Source: FEN-1219 sp036274615 (lineage in GTDB: Bacteria > Pseudomonadota > Gammaproteobacteria > Steroidobacterales > Rariloculaceae). Taken from it: a DNA stretch of 5,967 bases. A program made the translations under genes and the position numbers. The DNA lies in assembly GCA_036274615.1 (NCBI GenBank), contig DASUFK010000138.1, forward strand, positions 1-5,967, read 5' to 3'. The notes beneath the pieces were generated by a model. The model saw nothing but the letters and a program-made list of their open reading frames with translations. It made no database searches and was not told the origin of the DNA. The stretch's first letter is position 1; each line of letters opens with the position of its first letter. Of the stretch, positions 1 to 5,125 are shown piece after piece.

Positions 1-19
1 GACGTCTACCGCGGCTGAT

Positions 20-46
20 TGTCGAAAAGGCCGAGGTCCGCGCGTC
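20..46 (+). promoter_or_regulatory. Candidate ECF42-type promoter of the YCII-sigma operon
   Basis: A -35 element TGTCGA lies at 20-25 and a -10 element CGTC at 43-46, separated by 17 nt. From memory, this is the motif reported for ECF42 sigma factors (TGTCGA with CGAC or CGTC). Transcription would start near position 52-54 and give a leader of about 50 nt before the ATG at 101. The downstream operon encodes an ECF42-type sigma factor, so this looks like autoregulation. The motif is seen directly; its use as a promoter is inferred. Confidence 0.6.
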
Positions 47-100
47 ATAGTGTCGGCGGCGCATGTTGCCCGCCCACGCAACGGACCACGGAGACGAGTC

Positions 101-445
101 ATGCAATACGCACTCTTTATCTATGCCGATGAGACGGGCTTTCAGAAGATCCCGAACGAGCAACGCGAGCAGGCCATGGCGGCCTACACCGCGTACACGC
201 AGGCGCTGAAGCAGGCCGGTGTGTGGCAGGGCTCGAACCGGCTGCGGCCGGTGGCGGATTCCACGACGGTGCGCGTGGCGAACGGCAAGTCGCAGGTGTT
301 GAACGGGCCGTTCGCCGACACGAAGGAGCAGCTCGGCGGCTATTACCTCATCGACGTTCCCGATCTCGACTCCGCGCTCAAGTGGGCGGCGCGCTGCCCC
401 GGCGCGAGCCACGGCACCGTCGAAGTCCGGCCCGTCTGGCAGTAG
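101..445 (+). CDS. YCII/DGPF-family protein, partner of ECF42 sigma factor
   Basis: This encodes a 114-residue protein of the YCII-related (DGPF) superfamily, small alpha/beta-barrel ferredoxin-like proteins that are often encoded beside ECF sigma factors. It starts MQYALFIYADE and carries the family block around residues 67-77, here NGPF (68-71) in place of the usual DGPF, then GGYYLIDVPD. The C-terminal block, Trp/Ala-rich helix followed by CPGA and GTVEVRPVW (about 94-113), is also typical. The ATG at 101 is chosen because GGAG at 90-93 sits 7 nt upstream and because an in-frame GTG at 50 would lie on the predicted -10 element. The stop is 17 nt before the sigma factor start, so the two are probably co-transcribed. 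The biochemical role is unknown; some YCII proteins have been proposed to have enzymatic activity, but nothing here proves catalysis. The family assignment is firm. Confidence 0.93.
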   Translation: MQYALFIYADETGFQKIPNEQREQAMAAYTAYTQALKQAGVWQGSNRLRPVADSTTVRVANGKSQVLNGPFADTKEQLGGYYLIDVPDLDSALKWAARCPGASHGTVEVRPVWQ

Positions 446-462
446 GGCCGCCTGCGACGCTC

Positions 463-1743
463 GTGAGCGACTTGGGCGACCGGCACGCACCGAACGCGGA
501 AGGCGACGCGCAGGCTCGCAGCACGGCGGACGCGGTGGCGCGCCGCAGCTACGGCAAGCTCGTCGCCTTCCTCGCGGCACGCACGCGCGACGTCGCGGCG
601 GCCGAGGACGCGCTGTCCGAGGCGTTCGCCGCGGCGCTCGTCTCGTGGCCCGTGGACGGCTGCCCCGCGAGTCCCGAGGCTTGGCTGTTGACGGTCGCCC
701 GCCGCAAGCTCATCGATCTCGCGAGGCGGCGGCAGACCGCGGCCGAGGGAGCGGCGGAGCTCCGCGTGATTGCCGACGCGCTCGACGCGGCCGCGGAGGA
801 CGCCGAGCACGACGTGGCGATTCCCGACCAACGGCTCGCGCTGATGTTCGCGTGCGCGCATCCCGCCATCGACGCCGCCGTCCACGCGCCGCTGATTCTG
901 CAAACCGTGCTCGGCTTCGACGCGGCGATGATCGCGTCGGCGTTCCTCGTGCAGCCGGCGGCCATGGGCCAGCGGCTCGTGCGCGCGAAGAGCAAGATCC
1001 GCGAGGCCGGGATTCCGCTGCGCGTGCCCGAGCGCGACGAGTTGCCCGAGCGGCTCGGCGCGGTGCTCGACGCGATCTATGCCGCGTTTGCGGAAGGCTG
1101 GTCGGACCCGGCGGGCACGGAGACGGCGCGCCGTGATCTTGCCGAGGAAGCGCTCTTCCTGGGCGGTCTGGTCGCGGCGCTGATGCCCGGCGAGCCCGAG
1201 GCGCTCGGCTTGCTCGCGTTGATGCTGCACGCCGAAGCGCGCCGGCATGCGCGCCGCGACGCGCACGGCGAGTACGTGCCGCTCGCCGAGCAGCACCCGC
1301 AGCTCTGGGACGCGCGGCTGATCGCCGAGGCGGAAGCGCTGCTCGCGCGGGCGAGCGCGCTCGGCACGATCGGCCGCTACCAGCTCGAAGCCGCGCTGCA
1401 GTCCGCGCACGTGCATCGCCGCCGCACGGGAGTCGCGGATTGGGCCGGCGTGCTACAGCTCTACGACGCGCTGCTCGCGTTGTCGGCGTCGCCCGTGGTC
1501 GCGCTCAACCGCGCGCTCGCGCTCGCCGAGCTCGAGGGTCCGCGCGCCGCGTTGGCCGCGTTGGAGCCGATCGCCGCCGACTCGAGGCTCGCGCAGTACC
1601 AGCCTTACTGGGCGGCGCGCGCGGAGCTGCTCGCAAAGATCGGCGCACGCGACGAAGCGCGGGCCGCGTACGACCTCGCGATCGGTCTCGAGCACGATCC
1701 CGCCGTGCGCCGCTTCCTGCAACGCCGCCGCGCGAGCGCCTGA
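463..1743 (+). CDS. ECF42-type RNA polymerase sigma factor with C-terminal TPR-like extension
   Basis: This is a 426-residue sigma-70 family protein that should direct RNA polymerase to a small set of promoters. Sigma region 2 covers about residues 25-95, with the core-binding part around 43-59 (DVAAAEDALSEAF) and the -10 recognition helix around 71-90 (PEAWLLTVARRKLIDLARRR). Sigma region 4 covers about 125-185, with its helix-turn-helix near 151-183 (FLVQPAAMGQRLVRAKSKIREAG). The rest (about 187-426) is the long helical extension of the ECF42/DUF6596 group, including LGLLALMLHAEARR, SPVVALNRALALAE and a C-terminal TPR-like stretch with ARDEARAAYDLAI. Typical ECF factors are about 180 residues; this length is normal for ECF42. 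The GTG at 463 is chosen because the protein similarity begins just after it; the frame is open further upstream, but that part overlaps the YCII gene and is not family-like. The ribosome site is weak, so coupling to the upstream gene is likely. No anti-sigma factor gene is adjacent; in this group the C-terminal extension is thought to control activity. Confidence 0.93.
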   Translation: MSDLGDRHAPNAEGDAQARSTADAVARRSYGKLVAFLAARTRDVAAAEDALSEAFAAALVSWPVDGCPASPEAWLLTVARRKLIDLARRRQTAAEGAAELRVIADALDAAAEDAEHDVAIPDQRLALMFACAHPAIDAAVHAPLILQTVLGFDAAMIASAFLVQPAAMGQRLVRAKSKIREAGIPLRVPERDELPERLGAVLDAIYAAFAEGWSDPAGTETARRDLAEEALFLGGLVAALMPGEPEALGLLALMLHAEARRHARRDAHGEYVPLAEQHPQLWDARLIAEAEALLARASALGTIGRYQLEAALQSAHVHRRRTGVADWAGVLQLYDALLALSASPVVALNRALALAELEGPRAALAALEPIAADSRLAQYQPYWAARAELLAKIGARDEARAAYDLAIGLEHDPAVRRFLQRRRASA

Positions 1744-1764
1744 CCATGGGGCCCTCGCGTTAGT

Positions 1765-1805
1765 CGGGTGTCAGACACCGGCGGTGGCTGACACCCGGCG
1801 TGTCA
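1765..1805. repeat. Nested palindromes between convergent genes (REP-like, possible bidirectional terminator)
   Basis: CGGGTGTCAG (1765-1774) is perfectly complementary to CTGACACCCG (1788-1797), a 10-bp stem. Inside it, CACC (1776-1779) pairs with GGTG (1783-1786) around a 3-nt loop. Two alternative folds overlap it: GGTGTC-A-GACACC (1767-1779) and TGACAC-CCGGC-GTGTCA (1789-1805), the latter reaching into the stop codon of the minus-strand gene. There is no T-tract on either strand, so intrinsic termination would be weak. The GTGTCAGACACC core resembles abundant extragenic palindromes in proteobacterial genomes; that likeness is from memory. The gap holds no gene. Confidence 0.6.
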
Positions 1806-2672
1806 CTCGTAATGGAACTCCGGCAAGGCGGCGATCTGCGTCTCCGTGAGCGACGAGGCTTGCACGCGATCGGGCTCCGACGCCCGGTCCTTGCCCGGCA
1901 CGATCTTGAGATTGCCGAGCGGGATCGTGACCATGCGCGTGCTGGCGAACGCCGGGCCGCTGCCGAGCGCCACCACGGCTTGCACGTCCTCCTTGCCCGG
2001 CGCGACGATCAGGTCGCGGATCTTGCCGACCCTGGCGTCGCTCTTGTCGACGACTTCGGCGCCGATCAACGCCTTCGCACCTTGCTCGCCCGACTTCAGC
2101 GTTCGGCCCGCGTTGCCGTTCTGCGCCGGCGGATTGGCGGCGTGATGCTCGTTCGACGTGTCACGCGCCGCCGTGTCGGAACGCGGAGCAACCGGCGAGG
2201 TGCTCGTTTGCGGTTCGGCGGCGCTCGATTGCGTCGCTGGGCGCGTGCGAGCGGCCGCGGTGCTCGTGGTGACGTTGTCGTCGAACGGCGGTTGCTGCTC
2301 CAGCTGCTCCTCGTTCATGTTGAGGTACAGCGTGCGGCCGTCCGGCGCCACTTCGAAGTCCTGGTAGCGCACGCCGATCTTCTTCTGGCCCACGCCGAGC
2401 ACGCCGCCCACGGCGACCACCGCCGCCACGACGTCGTTCTTCTCGTTGACCACGAGATCGGTGACCTCGCCGATGTTCTGCCCCTGCGTGCTCTTCACCG
2501 TGGCGCCGATCAGGTTCGACGCGAGCTTGTCGCCGGGGCCGAGCGCCTTCTGCACTTGCACCCCGGGCCCGCGCGCGCCCGGCGCCGCCGGGTTCGGCGC
2601 CTGCGCGGCGGCCGCGCCGCACAGCACCATCGCCGACGTCAGCGTCAGCGCGTAACGTTTGATGTCCTTCAT
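1803..2672 (-). CDS. Exported protein with two PRC-barrel domains
   Basis: This is a 289-residue protein with an N-terminal signal sequence (positive MKDIKR, hydrophobic ALTLTSAMVLCGAAAA, likely cleavage near residues 23-25). A first PRC-barrel spans about 50-120, with GATVKSTQGQNIGEVTDLVV followed by a beta-rich stretch ending YLNMNEEQL. A low-complexity Ala/Thr/Ser/Pro/Asn-rich linker (about 131-198) leads to a second PRC-barrel at about 199-266 (GAEVVDKSDARVGKIRDLIV, then MVTIPLGNLKIV). The halves look like an internal duplication. PRC-barrels are small beta-barrel domains in photosynthetic reaction centre H subunits, RimM and many stress-related exported proteins; they usually mediate binding, not catalysis. 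The role here is unknown. The start at 2672 is chosen because GGAGGG (plus-strand CCCTCC, 2680-2685) sits 7-8 nt upstream; an in-frame ATG at 2687 overlaps that ribosome site and has none of its own. Cys18 does not sit in a good lipobox. It is transcribed alone, convergent with the sigma gene and divergent from the DUF6152 gene. Confidence 0.9.
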   Translation of the reverse strand: MKDIKRYALTLTSAMVLCGAAAAQAPNPAAPGARGPGVQVQKALGPGDKLASNLIGATVKSTQGQNIGEVTDLVVNEKNDVVAAVVAVGGVLGVGQKKIGVRYQDFEVAPDGRTLYLNMNEEQLEQQPPFDDNVTTSTAAARTRPATQSSAAEPQTSTSPVAPRSDTAARDTSNEHHAANPPAQNGNAGRTLKSGEQGAKALIGAEVVDKSDARVGKIRDLIVAPGKEDVQAVVALGSGPAFASTRMVTIPLGNLKIVPGKDRASEPDRVQASSLTETQIAALPEFHYE

Positions 2673-2679
2673 TTTCGTG

Positions 2680-2685
2680 CCCTCC
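2680..2685 (-). promoter_or_regulatory. Ribosome binding site deciding the PRC-barrel gene start
   Basis: The minus strand reads GGAGGG 7-8 nt before the ATG at 2672. It overlaps the alternative in-frame ATG at 2687, which lacks a comparable site upstream, so the shorter form is preferred. Confidence 0.7.
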
Positions 2686-2748
2686 ATCCGTGGCTCTTGC
2701 TGAGAACATCAATCAAGCAAAGCCCGTGCCATAAATTTGCGCGGACAC

Positions 2749-2778
2749 CTTACAAATCGGCATATCGCGGCCGATAAT
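2749..2778 (+). promoter_or_regulatory. Candidate sigma-70 promoter with inverted repeat upstream of the DUF6152 gene
   Basis: A weak -35 (CTTACA, 2749-2754) is followed 18 nt later by GATAAT (2773-2778), five of six matches to the -10 consensus. Transcription would start near 2785, leaving a short leader that contains the AGGGGGGG ribosome site (2791-2798) before the ATG at 2804. An inverted repeat, ATCGGC (2756-2761) and GCCGAT (2770-2775) with an 8-nt spacer, lies between the elements and overlaps the -10, as an operator would. This AT-richer stretch also separates the gene from the divergent PRC-barrel gene, for which I found no convincing promoter. Confidence 0.4.
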
Positions 2779-2803
2779 CGCCGAACACTTAGGGGGGGCC
2801 GCC

Positions 2804-3829
2804 ATGACTCGCTGGATTTCGCTCACTGCTTCATTGCTCGCCTGCGCCGCGGCGCACGCGCACCATAGCCAAGCCGGGCTCTTCGATCCGAACGAGACCG
2901 TGGAAGTGACGGGTACCGTGAAGTCGGTGTCGTGGCAGAACCCGCACGGCCACATCGTCTTCACGGTCGTCGACGCCGGCGGCAAAGCCGTCGATTGGGA
3001 CGCCGAGACCGCATCGGTGAGCGTGCTCCGGATCCGCGGCATCGACACCGTGCAGCTCAAGCCCGGCGACAAGATCTCCGTTGCCGGCTCCCCCTCGCGC
3101 CGCGGACAACCCGAGCTGCTCGCGAAGAGCATGCTGCTGCCGAGCGGCTACGAGTTCACGTTCGGCGGTCAAACGCCGTATTTCCCGGCGGGCAAGGCGG
3201 GCAAGCTCTTCAGCAAGGGAGTGATCGACGCGGACGTTGCCAAAGCGCGCGCCGCGGCCGACGGGCTGTTCCGAGTCTGGAGCACGATCATGAGCGACCC
3301 GGCCGCGTTCCCGATGTTCAAGGGCGGCTATCCGATCAACGCCGCCGCGAAGGCCAAGATCGCGCAGTGGAATCCCCGCGACAATCCGCTGCTCAAGTGC
3401 GGCACCAAGGGCCAGCCGTTGATCATGATCAGCCCGCTGCCGATGGAGTTCGTGAAGCAGGACAACGGCGACATCCTCCTCAAGATCGAGGAGTACGACG
3501 TGCGCCGCATGATTCATATGGCACCGAACACCGTGGCGCCGGCGGAGCACACGCAGTTCGGCTTCTCGCGCGGCCGTTGGGAAGGCAACACGCTCGTCGT
3601 GGTCACCGACCACATCCGCGAGCAACCGTTCGAGCCCGACGGTGTGCCGCAGAGCGAACAGATGACGACGGTCGAGCGCTTCATGCCCACGGCGACGTAC
3701 GATCGGCTGGACTATCGCATCACCGTCACCGATCCCACCTACTTCGAGAAGCCGTTCGACCTCACTCGCTATTTCGTATGGAAGCCGGAGAACACCGTGC
3801 ACCCGTACGAGTGCAGCGAGCGGTATTGA
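2804..3829 (+). CDS. Exported DUF6152-family protein with long C-terminal region
   Basis: This is a 341-residue protein with a clear signal peptide (MTRWISLTASLLACAAAHA) and predicted cleavage after Ala19, so the mature protein would begin His20-His21-Ser22. DUF6152 covers about residues 19-115: the conserved AHHS start, then VEVTGTVKSVSWQNPHGHIVF (with NPHGH at 46-50), probably an OB-like beta-barrel, and a LKPGDKISVAGSPSRRG segment. A second region, about 190-341, resembles the C-terminal part of large exported hypothetical proteins common in proteobacteria and Acidobacteria. It includes PLLKCGTKG (Cys199), EEYDVRRMIHM, GFSRGRWEGNTLVVVTD and a terminal HPYEC (Cys337). Many DUF6152 proteins are only about 110-130 residues, so this is the long form. 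The function is unknown; a periplasmic ligand- or metal-binding role is possible. AGGGGGGG at 2791-2798 is a good ribosome site for the ATG at 2804. It is transcribed alone, divergent from the PRC-barrel gene. Confidence 0.88.
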   Translation: MTRWISLTASLLACAAAHAHHSQAGLFDPNETVEVTGTVKSVSWQNPHGHIVFTVVDAGGKAVDWDAETASVSVLRIRGIDTVQLKPGDKISVAGSPSRRGQPELLAKSMLLPSGYEFTFGGQTPYFPAGKAGKLFSKGVIDADVAKARAAADGLFRVWSTIMSDPAAFPMFKGGYPINAAAKAKIAQWNPRDNPLLKCGTKGQPLIMISPLPMEFVKQDNGDILLKIEEYDVRRMIHMAPNTVAPAEHTQFGFSRGRWEGNTLVVVTDHIREQPFEPDGVPQSEQMTTVERFMPTATYDRLDYRITVTDPTYFEKPFDLTRYFVWKPENTVHPYECSERY

Positions 3830-3892
3830 CGCAACGGCGCCGCCGGCGGCCGGCGTCGTAAATTCTCCAAACCGTTTGCATCCTTGACGTGC

Positions 3893-3917
3893 ATCGCCGG
3901 GCGGTTCGCCCGGCGAT
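3893..3917 (+). other. Perfect 11-bp hairpin in the gap before the beta-barrel gene
   Basis: ATCGCCGGGCG (3893-3903) pairs perfectly with CGCCCGGCGAT (3907-3917) around a 3-nt GTT loop. It lies 64 nt after the DUF6152 stop and 72 nt before the beta-barrel ATG. No T-tract follows, so it is either a factor-assisted terminator or 3'-end stabiliser for the upstream mRNA, or a leader structure of the downstream one. A 12-bp GC palindrome (GCCGCCGGCGGC, 3839-3850) sits earlier in the same gap. I see no gene and no convincing promoter in 3830-3988. Confidence 0.55.
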
Positions 3918-3962
3918 TCAGCGGCTTACGTCGTGGCATGGACCTTGCTCCGTTGCTGCTTA

Positions 3963-3983
3963 GGACCGGCAGGTCCAAGGAGG
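3963..3983 (+). promoter_or_regulatory. Strong Shine-Dalgarno abutting a small hairpin
   Basis: AAGGAGG (3977-3983) is a full-strength ribosome site 5 nt before the ATG at 3989 and fixes that start over an in-frame ATG at 3884. Directly upstream, GGACC (3963-3967) can pair with GGTCC (3972-3976) around GGCA. An earlier GGACC at 3940-3944 could compete for the same GGTCC. Whether this affects translation is unknown. Confidence 0.6.
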
Positions 3984-3988
3984 CAGTG

Positions 3989-4609
3989 ATGACGCTTAGG
4001 ACATACACAGGGACGTTCATTCCGCTTGCCGCGGCGATCGCGTTTGCCGCGGGCACTGCTCGCGCAGCCGACAGGGACGACAGCGGCGACCAGCGCCGCG
4101 AGTCGAATCGCGCGGGTCTCTATCTCGGCGTGGGCTTGGGCGACTTCTCCACCGAGATCGACGACATCGACAACGTCGACGACGCAAACCTCGATTTCGA
4201 CACGAGCGAAGACGCGTTCAAGGTGTTCGCCGGCTGGCGGTTCAACCGCTTCTTCGCGGTGCAGGTCGACCAATACGACTTCGGCCGCTCGACCGTCGCC
4301 ACCAATCTGCTCAGCGTATCGGCCGACACCAAGGGAACGGCCGCGAGCGTGGTCGGGACGCTGCCGCTGGGGCCGATCGAGCTGTTCGCCCGGGCCGGAG
4401 AGATTTGGTACGACCTGGACGTCGACGTGAGCGGCTCGAACGGCAGCTCGAGCTCGGTGGGCTCGAGCGGGCACGATTCGGTGTATTCCGCCGGCATCGG
4501 CTTCACGGTGGCCAAGCGTTTGAACCTCAAAGCCGAGTACGAGCGGATCAACATCAGCGACTTCAGCGACGCCAACGCGGTATGGCTCAGCGCCGCATGG
4601 CGGTTTTGA
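3989..4609 (+). CDS. Outer-membrane beta-barrel protein (OmpA-like 8-strand type)
   Basis: This is a 206-residue porin-like protein with a signal peptide (MTLRTYTGTFIPLAAAIAFAAGTARA, cleavage about Ala26). After a short charged segment (DRDDSGDQRRESN) come alternating beta-strands: LYLGVGLGDFS (44-54), FKVFAGWRFN (77-86), FAVQVDQYDFG (89-99), a TAASVVGTLPLG strand (117-128), ELFARAGEIWYDLDVDV (131-147), VYSAGIGFTV (165-174), LNLKAEYERINI (178-189) and AVWLSAAWRF (197-206). The terminal Phe206 with alternating aromatic residues is the classic beta-barrel assembly signal. The length and strand count fit the PF13505/OmpA-like outer-membrane barrel group. Two predicted loops stand out: an acidic one (56-75, ten Asp/Glu in 20 residues) and a Gly/Ser-rich one (about 148-163). 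The substrate or partner is unknown; small barrels of this type are mostly structural or adhesive. It appears monocistronic, with a hairpin on each side. Confidence 0.9.
   Translation: MTLRTYTGTFIPLAAAIAFAAGTARAADRDDSGDQRRESNRAGLYLGVGLGDFSTEIDDIDNVDDANLDFDTSEDAFKVFAGWRFNRFFAVQVDQYDFGRSTVATNLLSVSADTKGTAASVVGTLPLGPIELFARAGEIWYDLDVDVSGSNGSSSSVGSSGHDSVYSAGIGFTVAKRLNLKAEYERINISDFSDANAVWLSAAWRF
4157..4183 (+). repeat. Three 9-bp tandem repeats within the beta-barrel gene
   Basis: ATCGACGAC, ATCGACAAC and GTCGACGAC follow one another in frame and encode IDD-IDN-VDD (residues 57-65). They form the core of the acidic loop. The units differ by only one base from their neighbours' consensus at each variable site, which suggests replication-slippage expansion. 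Confidence 0.65.
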
Positions 4610-4625
4610 GACAGGAGTCCGAAGG

Positions 4626-4653
4626 GGGCGCCTCTCCTCTTCGGGAGGCGTCC
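4626..4653 (+). terminator. Terminator-like hairpin after the beta-barrel gene
   Basis: GGGCGCCTC (4626-4634) pairs with GAGGCGTCC (4645-4653) over 9 bp with one G-T wobble. Two further inner pairs leave a 6-nt loop. The hairpin begins 17 nt after the stop at 4609. No T-tract follows, so termination may be weak or Rho-assisted; it could also protect the mRNA 3' end. Confidence 0.5.
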
Positions 4654-4733
4654 GCGGCGTGGCCCGCGTCGCCACGATGTGGGCCCACGCCGCTTCTTGA
4701 CCGCGGGCAGCGGTGACGTGCGAGACTAAGCAC

Positions 4734-5075
4734 ATGCTCGTCAATTTCCACAGCAAGGCCCACGGCGACGTGACGATGTTCGGCGACGTCGCCGTTACCC
4801 TGCTCAAGCTCGCGGGCTTGAGCGGCAACGTTCCAACCGCGATTCTGGCCGCGGACATTCCCGCGGCGCTCGAGCGCCTGCTCGCCGGCCTCAAGGAGCA
4901 CGGGTACACGGCCCCGCGCCCCGCCGCCGCCGAGCCGCGGTCCGGTGCCGCCGGGCGCGCCAACGCCGAAGAGGCCGAGCGCCCCGTGCCGTTGAACCAT
5001 CGCGCCCGTCCGCTCGTGGATCTGCTGCAAGCGGCGCAAGCGGCCGGCGCCGACGTGCTCATCCGGCCGAGATAG
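4734..5075 (+). CDS. DUF1840 domain-containing protein
   Basis: This is a 113-residue cytosolic protein that matches DUF1840 over its length. The N-terminal block MLVNFHSKAHGDVTMFGDVAVTLLKLAGLSG (1-31) with VPTAILAADIPAALERL (34-50) is characteristic. A variable Ala/Pro/Glu-rich middle (about 60-86) leads to the conserved end VPLNHRARPLVDLLQAAQAAGADVLI (87-111). The function of the family is unknown; no catalytic residues or membrane segments are visible. The ATG at 4734 is chosen because the family starts with MLV; an in-frame GTG at 4713 would add seven residues unlike the family. The ribosome site is poor. A TTGACC at 4697-4702 could be a -35 box, but no good -10 follows before the ATG. 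The gene seems to stand alone between a terminator-like hairpin and a convergent operon. Confidence 0.9.
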   Translation: MLVNFHSKAHGDVTMFGDVAVTLLKLAGLSGNVPTAILAADIPAALERLLAGLKEHGYTAPRPAAAEPRSGAAGRANAEEAERPVPLNHRARPLVDLLQAAQAAGADVLIRPR

Positions 5076-5125
5076 AGGGACAGTTACTTTTCCCGCGGCT
5101 CCGGCGGGCCCGGGCGCCCGGCGAC
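5076..5125. repeat. REP-like motif plus GC palindromes between convergent genes
   Basis: The gap starts with AGGGACAGTTACTTTTCCC (5076-5094), in which GGGA (5077-5080) can pair with TCCC (5091-5094). Then CCCGC (5092-5096) can pair with GCGGG (5104-5108), and CCGGGCGCCCGG (5110-5121) is a perfect 12-bp palindrome. From memory, the GGGACAGTTACTTTT core resembles short repeats scattered between genes in several high-GC proteobacteria, some tied to REP-associated transposases. It may end transcription from both sides, but no T-tract follows a stem. It holds no gene. Confidence 0.45.

Noticed and set aside
223..462. Open upstream extension of the sigma factor frame
   Set aside because: It overlaps the YCII gene in another frame and is Arg/Ala-rich without family similarity; the sigma similarity begins after the GTG at 463.
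343..1416. Long minus-strand open frame opposite the sigma factor
   Set aside because: It is an Arg-rich, low-complexity translation typical of the antisense of a GC-rich gene; the plus-strand frame has clear sigma domains.
2044..2070. TGTCGA inside the PRC-barrel gene as a second ECF42 promoter
   Set aside because: It lies within coding sequence, with no correctly placed gene start downstream; TCGAC-type words are frequent in GC-rich Asp codons.
1800..2777. Long plus-strand open frame opposite the PRC-barrel gene
   Set aside because: It gives an Arg/His/Leu-rich product with no recognisable domain; the minus-strand frame has a signal peptide, two PRC-barrels and a good ribosome site.
2831..3861. 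Long open frames on both strands across the DUF6152 gene
   Set aside because: Both are Arg/His-rich shadows; the frame 2804-3829 has signal peptide, ribosome site and family motifs.
3884..3889. TTGACG as a -35 box for the beta-barrel gene
   Set aside because: At 16-19 nt spacing only GC-rich hairpin sequence is found, with nothing like a -10 element.
3926..5062. Long minus-strand open frame spanning the beta-barrel and DUF1840 genes
   Set aside because: It crosses two well-supported genes and two intergenic regions with no domain, which is expected from GC-rich sequence with few stops.
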